Of a DNA stretch of 22,106 bases, positions 18,679-22,106 are shown piece after piece. Location: the NCBI GenBank assembly GCA_025201865.1, contig MU602866.1, forward strand, positions 17,875 through 39,980, given 5' to 3'. Source of the stretch: Ramicandelaber brevisporus. Its lineage: Eukaryota > Kickxellomycota > Ramicandelaberales > Ramicandelaberaceae. The translations under genes and the position numbers were made by a program. A model generated the notes under the pieces. It was not told the origin of the DNA and searched no databases. It was given only the letters and a program-made list of their open reading frames with translations. The first letter of the stretch is position 1. Every line of letters starts with the position of its first letter.

Positions 18679-19116
18679 AAAGGAAACGAAAAAGGGATGA
18701 TAAAGGACAGTGATCCAAAAGAGACCTCAAAAAGGAACGAGGATGTGCTCTCAATTAGTCACTTGATTGGATGTAAAGACGAAGAGAAAGAAGTAACAAC
18801 AAACTAGCGAACAAGGAAAGAGATAACAACAACGGCAACAACGACAGCAGCGACAACAACCACGACGACAAGGGCAGGCAAAAGAACAAGGCAGAAGAAA
18901 GAGAAAGGTGGAGAAAGAGAGACAGAGACAGAGGCAGAGAGATAGTCGAATCAAGCAAAAGATGATTCCAGTCTCGCCTCGATTGATATGGCTTTCTCTT
19001 TTTTATTGTTGGATGTATTTTCTCCTGCTTGTATATAGAGCTGCAGGGGTAGAACGCAGAATGCGAGGCAATCAAAATGCAATGGGCGAGGGGGCAATAA
19101 CAAGAGAAGTACACAA

Positions 19117-19163
19117 AACAACAATAACAATAACAACAACAACAACAACAACAACAACAAACA
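19117..19163 (+). repeat. AAC/AAT triplet repeat
   Basis: Interrupted then pure AAC run of about 45 bases in the gene-free region. It is not part of a coding frame I can support. Confidence 0.9.
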
Positions 19164-19600
19164 GTGGCGAAAAAGGAAAGATGGAGGTGGTTGATTCGGA
19201 TCAGGTGGTGTTATGGGAAACGGCGAGCCGACCAAAGCGCAAGAGAGAAGAAGAACAGAAAGACACACGAAACAGACAAGCAATGGAGGGTTCACATGTC
19301 CAACCAACATCGCACAGTCGTTGCAAGATGCAGATCATTTATTCCCATGAGGATAGTAGGTGCAACAACAGCAGCAACCACAACAAGGAGGAAAGGGGAA
19401 GCGGGGGAGGAAGAAGATGAAGAAGAGGAAATAGTAGCAAAATATTCAGTAGAAGTGACCGCAGTACCAGACAAGCAAATGCCATGTAACGAGTGGTAGC
19501 CAGCTCCCCCGATTGATGTAATCACGGGAACATGCAATCCGTGCGAAAGAAAGGGTTGTAAAGTAGACGAGATACAGGAGGGGTTGTTGTTGTTATTGTG

Positions 19601-19623
19601 AGGAGAGAGAGAGAGAGAGAGAG
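19601..19623 (+). repeat. GA dinucleotide repeat
   Basis: Near-perfect GA run in the purine-rich region upstream of the cyclin. Confidence 0.95.
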
Positions 19624-20343
19624 GCAGTAGCGAGTGTACCATGAACATGGATACAAACCAGTTGTAGGATATGAAAAGAGTATTAGTTTATGAAGTAATC
19701 AATGGAAATGAGTACGACATTCGATCATCCAAAACAGCAAGCAATAAAAGTAGCAAACAAAAAGGAAGCAAACAATGAGCAGAATTGATAATGAGAATTG
19801 TCAGTTGGTTTCTGCTATAATCATGACACGAAATGGCGATGAGTCGAAGGTGGCTAAACTGCATGATGAAGGATTTGGATACGTACGATTGATGATGATG
19901 TAATGCTCCGTCACAAGTATAATAATAGTAAAAAAAAACCAAAACCAAAGCACAATGTTCGGATGTGTGGCGTCGTTACTTCCGAAAGATCTAGGAACAC
20001 CACGTTTTGAAGTCAAGATGACGCAGCCACAGAAATGCTAATCTCGTTGGCTGTACTCTTTGTGACACAGAACTGCGCGCTATTCTACAAGGTTGGTAGT
20101 CAGACAGTACTTGTTCGTACGAAGGGTGATCTTGTTGGGCGAAAGAGTGTGGGTAAAAAAGGAATTACACACGAACAGGTTCAATTACAAGTTGGAGTTT
20201 TTCTTTGTAGAGGCGGCGGTGGTGGTGGTGGCGAAACGCAAAAGCGAAAGGAACAGGAGAGCAAAACAGAAAAAGAACAGTAAGAGAAAGAAAAAAAAAG
20301 AAAAACGCGAGAAACGAAAAAGAGAGGGCGCTGAGACACACAC

Positions 20344-20370
20344 GAGAGAGAGAGAAAAAGAGAGAGAAAG
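20344..20370 (+). repeat. GA-rich simple repeat
   Basis: GAGAGA runs separated by short A tracts, embedded in a purine stretch from about 20230 to 20420. Confidence 0.85.
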
Positions 20371-20882
20371 GAAGGGAGTAAAGAGGGGATAGGGACGGGC
20401 GGTGGAAGACGGGAGGTATAGGATGTGGCTGTTCAAAGCAAATGGGAGTTTGATTTGGTGCGGTGGTGGTTGAGTAAAGAGTTGCCCACGTCTCTTTTAA
20501 CGAAAACTGGCAAGAAACACATCGGCCAGCAAAAGACGGATGCAATGTACCCCGGATCTCTTTGTATGCCACATCCAAAAAAATCAACAGTCGCATTAGG
20601 GGGGCTTTGTCTTTTGAGAGCAGCTTTGGAGTAAATGTAAAACAAAGAAGCCAGAAGGGAGTGAAAAGAGTGCTGAAAGAAGTGCTGAAAGAGCCACTAT
20701 GGAAATGAGTGTGCTCAGACTACTCGCAAGTGTGTAACCCTGTGAATGAACCTGAAAGAATGAAAGCAACAAAGCAAAAACGAAAACAGAAGCAGAGGCA
20801 CATACCTTTTTCGACGATTAGGTGTATTCTTGCAGAAAGAAGCACGGTAAAATGAAGAAGAAGAAGAAAAGGAAGAAAAAAT

Positions 20883-20922
20883 AGTAACAAGTATCAAGTA
20901 TCAAGTAACAAGTGACAAGTGC
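20883..20922 (+). repeat. Heptamer repeat AAGTAAC / AAGTATC / AAGTGAC
   Basis: Five consecutive 7-base units that share AAGT and differ at the next two positions. This is a small minisatellite, distinct from the surrounding purine repeats. A further AAGTAAC copy follows at about 20939. Confidence 0.85.
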
Positions 20923-21536
20923 TATAATTAGGTGAAAGAAGTAACAAGAAGGGCGAGTTCGAGGGTCGATTTTGTGAGCAGCAGTCTTCAAAATCGATAC
21001 ACTGTCTCTCTTTGTATTGAGTGTGAAGTGTATGTATGTGAATGTATGCGTATGTGTGTGCGTCCCTCTTTTATATACAGTGTTAGGAATGTTAGTAGTG
21101 TTAGTAATGTTGAGACTGATGTGATGGTGGCATCAATCAAAGCATCGCCAGTCACTTCTTCTTGCAGCGTTGTACAGGTTGCATCATATAGCGGTAAAAG
21201 CATGAAGGTTGTAGCAATCTTGGTGGACCACGCGCAAATGCAGGTTAAGTAGCGAAAGTCACTTCCCATCGTGACAGTGGACGCACACGCTACTTTCCAT
21301 ACTCTCTCTCTCTCTCCTTTTCTTTCTTCCTTTCTATCATTCTCTCTCTTGTAGGGCTGGTACAGTCAACTGCGGTCGGTCGGTCTTACACCCAGTCAGT
21401 TTTCCAAAGATGGGAAACAGCTGGTGCCATCTTCTTTGCTCTGTCAACAGATAGTTATCACCACGCTGTTTTTATTTCTTCTTTCTTCGATGATCTGCTT
21501 CTAGTAACATTGCTTGTTTTTGTTTAACCCAACACG

Positions 21537-21553
21537 TTCGTTCGTTCGTTCGT
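21537..21553 (+). repeat. TTCG tetranucleotide repeat
   Basis: About four units of GTTC/TTCG directly before the GTGGTCCAC near-palindrome at 21555. Confidence 0.9.
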
Positions 21554-21749
21554 GGTGGTCCACCTGTGATCTGCTTAATTGCAATCCTTTTTACAATGCG
21601 TAATTGCGTACATATTGTGTTTATGTTTTAAAATAATGAAGAATAGTAATGATAAGATGTTGAAAGGAGAATGGACTATAAAACGAGAAATGAGAATTAA
21701 GAGAGCGCACGCTTGTGGTTTACAGAGTGTGAAATGGACAATGAAAAGA

Positions 21750-21850
21750 AAAGGAGAGAGAGAGAGAGAAAGCAGTAGAGTAGAAGATGCACAGAAAACA
21801 AGAGAGAGAGAGAGCAAGAGAGAAAGAGAGAAAGAGAGAAAGAGAGCAAG
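21750..21850 (+). repeat. GA / GAAAGA purine repeat
   Basis: About 100 bases of almost pure purine with GA and GAAAGA units, just beyond the stop codon of the terminal minus-strand gene. On the sense strand of that gene it is a CT-rich 3' flank. Confidence 0.85.
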
Positions 21851-21872
21851 ACACAATGAGATGTGAAGGTGT

Positions 21873-22106
21873 TTAATTAGCATTTGGCTTTCCAGACACT
21901 GGGACTGGTGGCTTTGCCCCTGAAGCCACTCCTTTGGAGTGTACCGCTGATGATTTTGCTGGATGACTGGTCGCGGACAGTATGCGACCAAGCGGACTGT
22001 TTGGAGACACGCGCGACTTCATGAATGCGACAATCTGTGCCAGCACAGTGCCGACGAACGAAAGTGCAAAGATGACGAAATCAATTGCAAACAGCAAGAA
22101 GAGCGG
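21873..22106 (-). CDS. C-terminal fragment of an unidentified membrane protein (77 codons visible)
   Basis: The frame is open from the window edge to a TAA at 21875-21873, so only the 3' end of the gene is present. The visible part starts inside or just before a hydrophobic segment of about 25 residues (FLLFAIDFVIFALSFVG and on to QIVAF). A tail of about 48 residues follows, rich in Ser, Pro, Lys and Ala and without acidic residues, beginning MKSRVSPNSPLGR. The basic residues after the membrane segment suggest a cytosolic tail by the positive-inside rule. I do not recognise the family. No in-frame ATG lies upstream of the membrane segment within the window. It is transcribed toward the cyclin gene. 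Confidence 0.6.
   Translation of the reverse strand, partial: PLFLLFAIDFVIFALSFVGTVLAQIVAFMKSRVSPNSPLGRILSATSHPAKSSAVHSKGVASGAKPPVPVSGKPNAN

Larger units (their letters stand above)
18484..21872. other. 3.4-kb purine-rich region upstream of cyclin B, no recognised gene
   Basis: Long stretch between the cyclin start and the 3' end of the next minus-strand gene. It is strongly purine-rich on the + strand to about 20.9 kb, with AAAGGG, GAAA, GA and AAC simple repeats, and again at 21.75-21.85 kb. Open frames here translate to K/E/R-rich (plus) or L/S/F-rich (minus) composition and match no family I know. From 20.93 to 21.60 kb composition is more balanced; it holds inverted repeats and a possible spliced frame described in the findings. 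I see no tRNA, rRNA or transposon. It probably holds the cyclin promoter and perhaps a noncoding transcript. Confidence 0.5.

Noticed and set aside
18908-19420. 170-codon plus-strand frame rich in K/E/R/T
   Set aside because: Made of simple repeats (GA, AAC, GAA); no domain, no codon-level signature of coding, and overlapped by equally long minus-strand frames.
20170-20200. GGTTCAATT resembling a tRNA T-loop
   Set aside because: The flanking bases do not form a T-stem and no acceptor, D or anticodon arms are present.
20165-20596. 143-codon minus-strand frame rich in L/S/F
   Set aside because: Arises from homopurine sequence on the opposite strand; the N-terminal 60 residues match nothing I know and no splice signals support it.
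1-22106. CRISPR array, insertion sequence or prophage
   Set aside because: The repeats are triplet or simple microsatellites without spaced conserved units, no transposase or integrase is present, and the genes are eukaryotic nuclear genes.

Overview
The window is most consistent with a nuclear chromosome of an intron-poor, repeat-tolerant eukaryote. A fungus is most likely, possibly an early-diverging lineage; this is inferred from gene style and the OrsD-like zinc-finger architecture, and I did not identify the species. Genes are long, nearly intronless and full of CAN-codon runs (poly-Q, poly-N, S/N), with Gly and Asp runs as well. Sense-strand pyrimidine tracts sit just before several start codons.

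Layout. (1) 164-2191 (+): a 675-residue multi-zinc-finger protein built from two copies of one ~250-residue composite unit (C2H2 finger, second C2H2, OrsD-like pair), with an N-terminal string of SUMO-type acceptor motifs. (2) 2870-4840 (+): a probable F-box/leucine-rich-repeat protein. (3) 5033-13651 (+): the catalytic subunit of DNA polymerase epsilon (Pol2/POLE), one uninterrupted 2872-codon exon. All exonuclease and polymerase motifs, the Fe-S cysteines and the two C-terminal Cys4 modules are present, but the protein is much longer than usual because of low-complexity inserts. (4) 14276-18483 (-): a B-type mitotic cyclin, convergent with Pol2, with a huge disordered N-terminus (about 965 residues), a KEN box, and a seven-codon first exon separated by a 347-nt intron. 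(5) 18484-21872: about 3.4 kb without a gene I can recognise, strongly purine-rich on the + strand and rich in simple repeats, with a G-quadruplex motif about 175 bp upstream of the cyclin start. (6) 21873-22106 (-): the 3' end of a gene for a membrane protein that continues beyond the window.

Functionally, a leading-strand replicative polymerase lies tail-to-tail with a mitotic cyclin, next to a probable ubiquitin-ligase adaptor; I see no evidence that the neighbours form a cluster. The best candidates for something new are the duplicated zinc-finger/OrsD-like gene with its ~11-residue-spaced SUMO-motif array, the extreme inflation of Pol epsilon and cyclin B outside their catalytic or CDK-binding cores, and the structured, strand-asymmetric region upstream of the cyclin.
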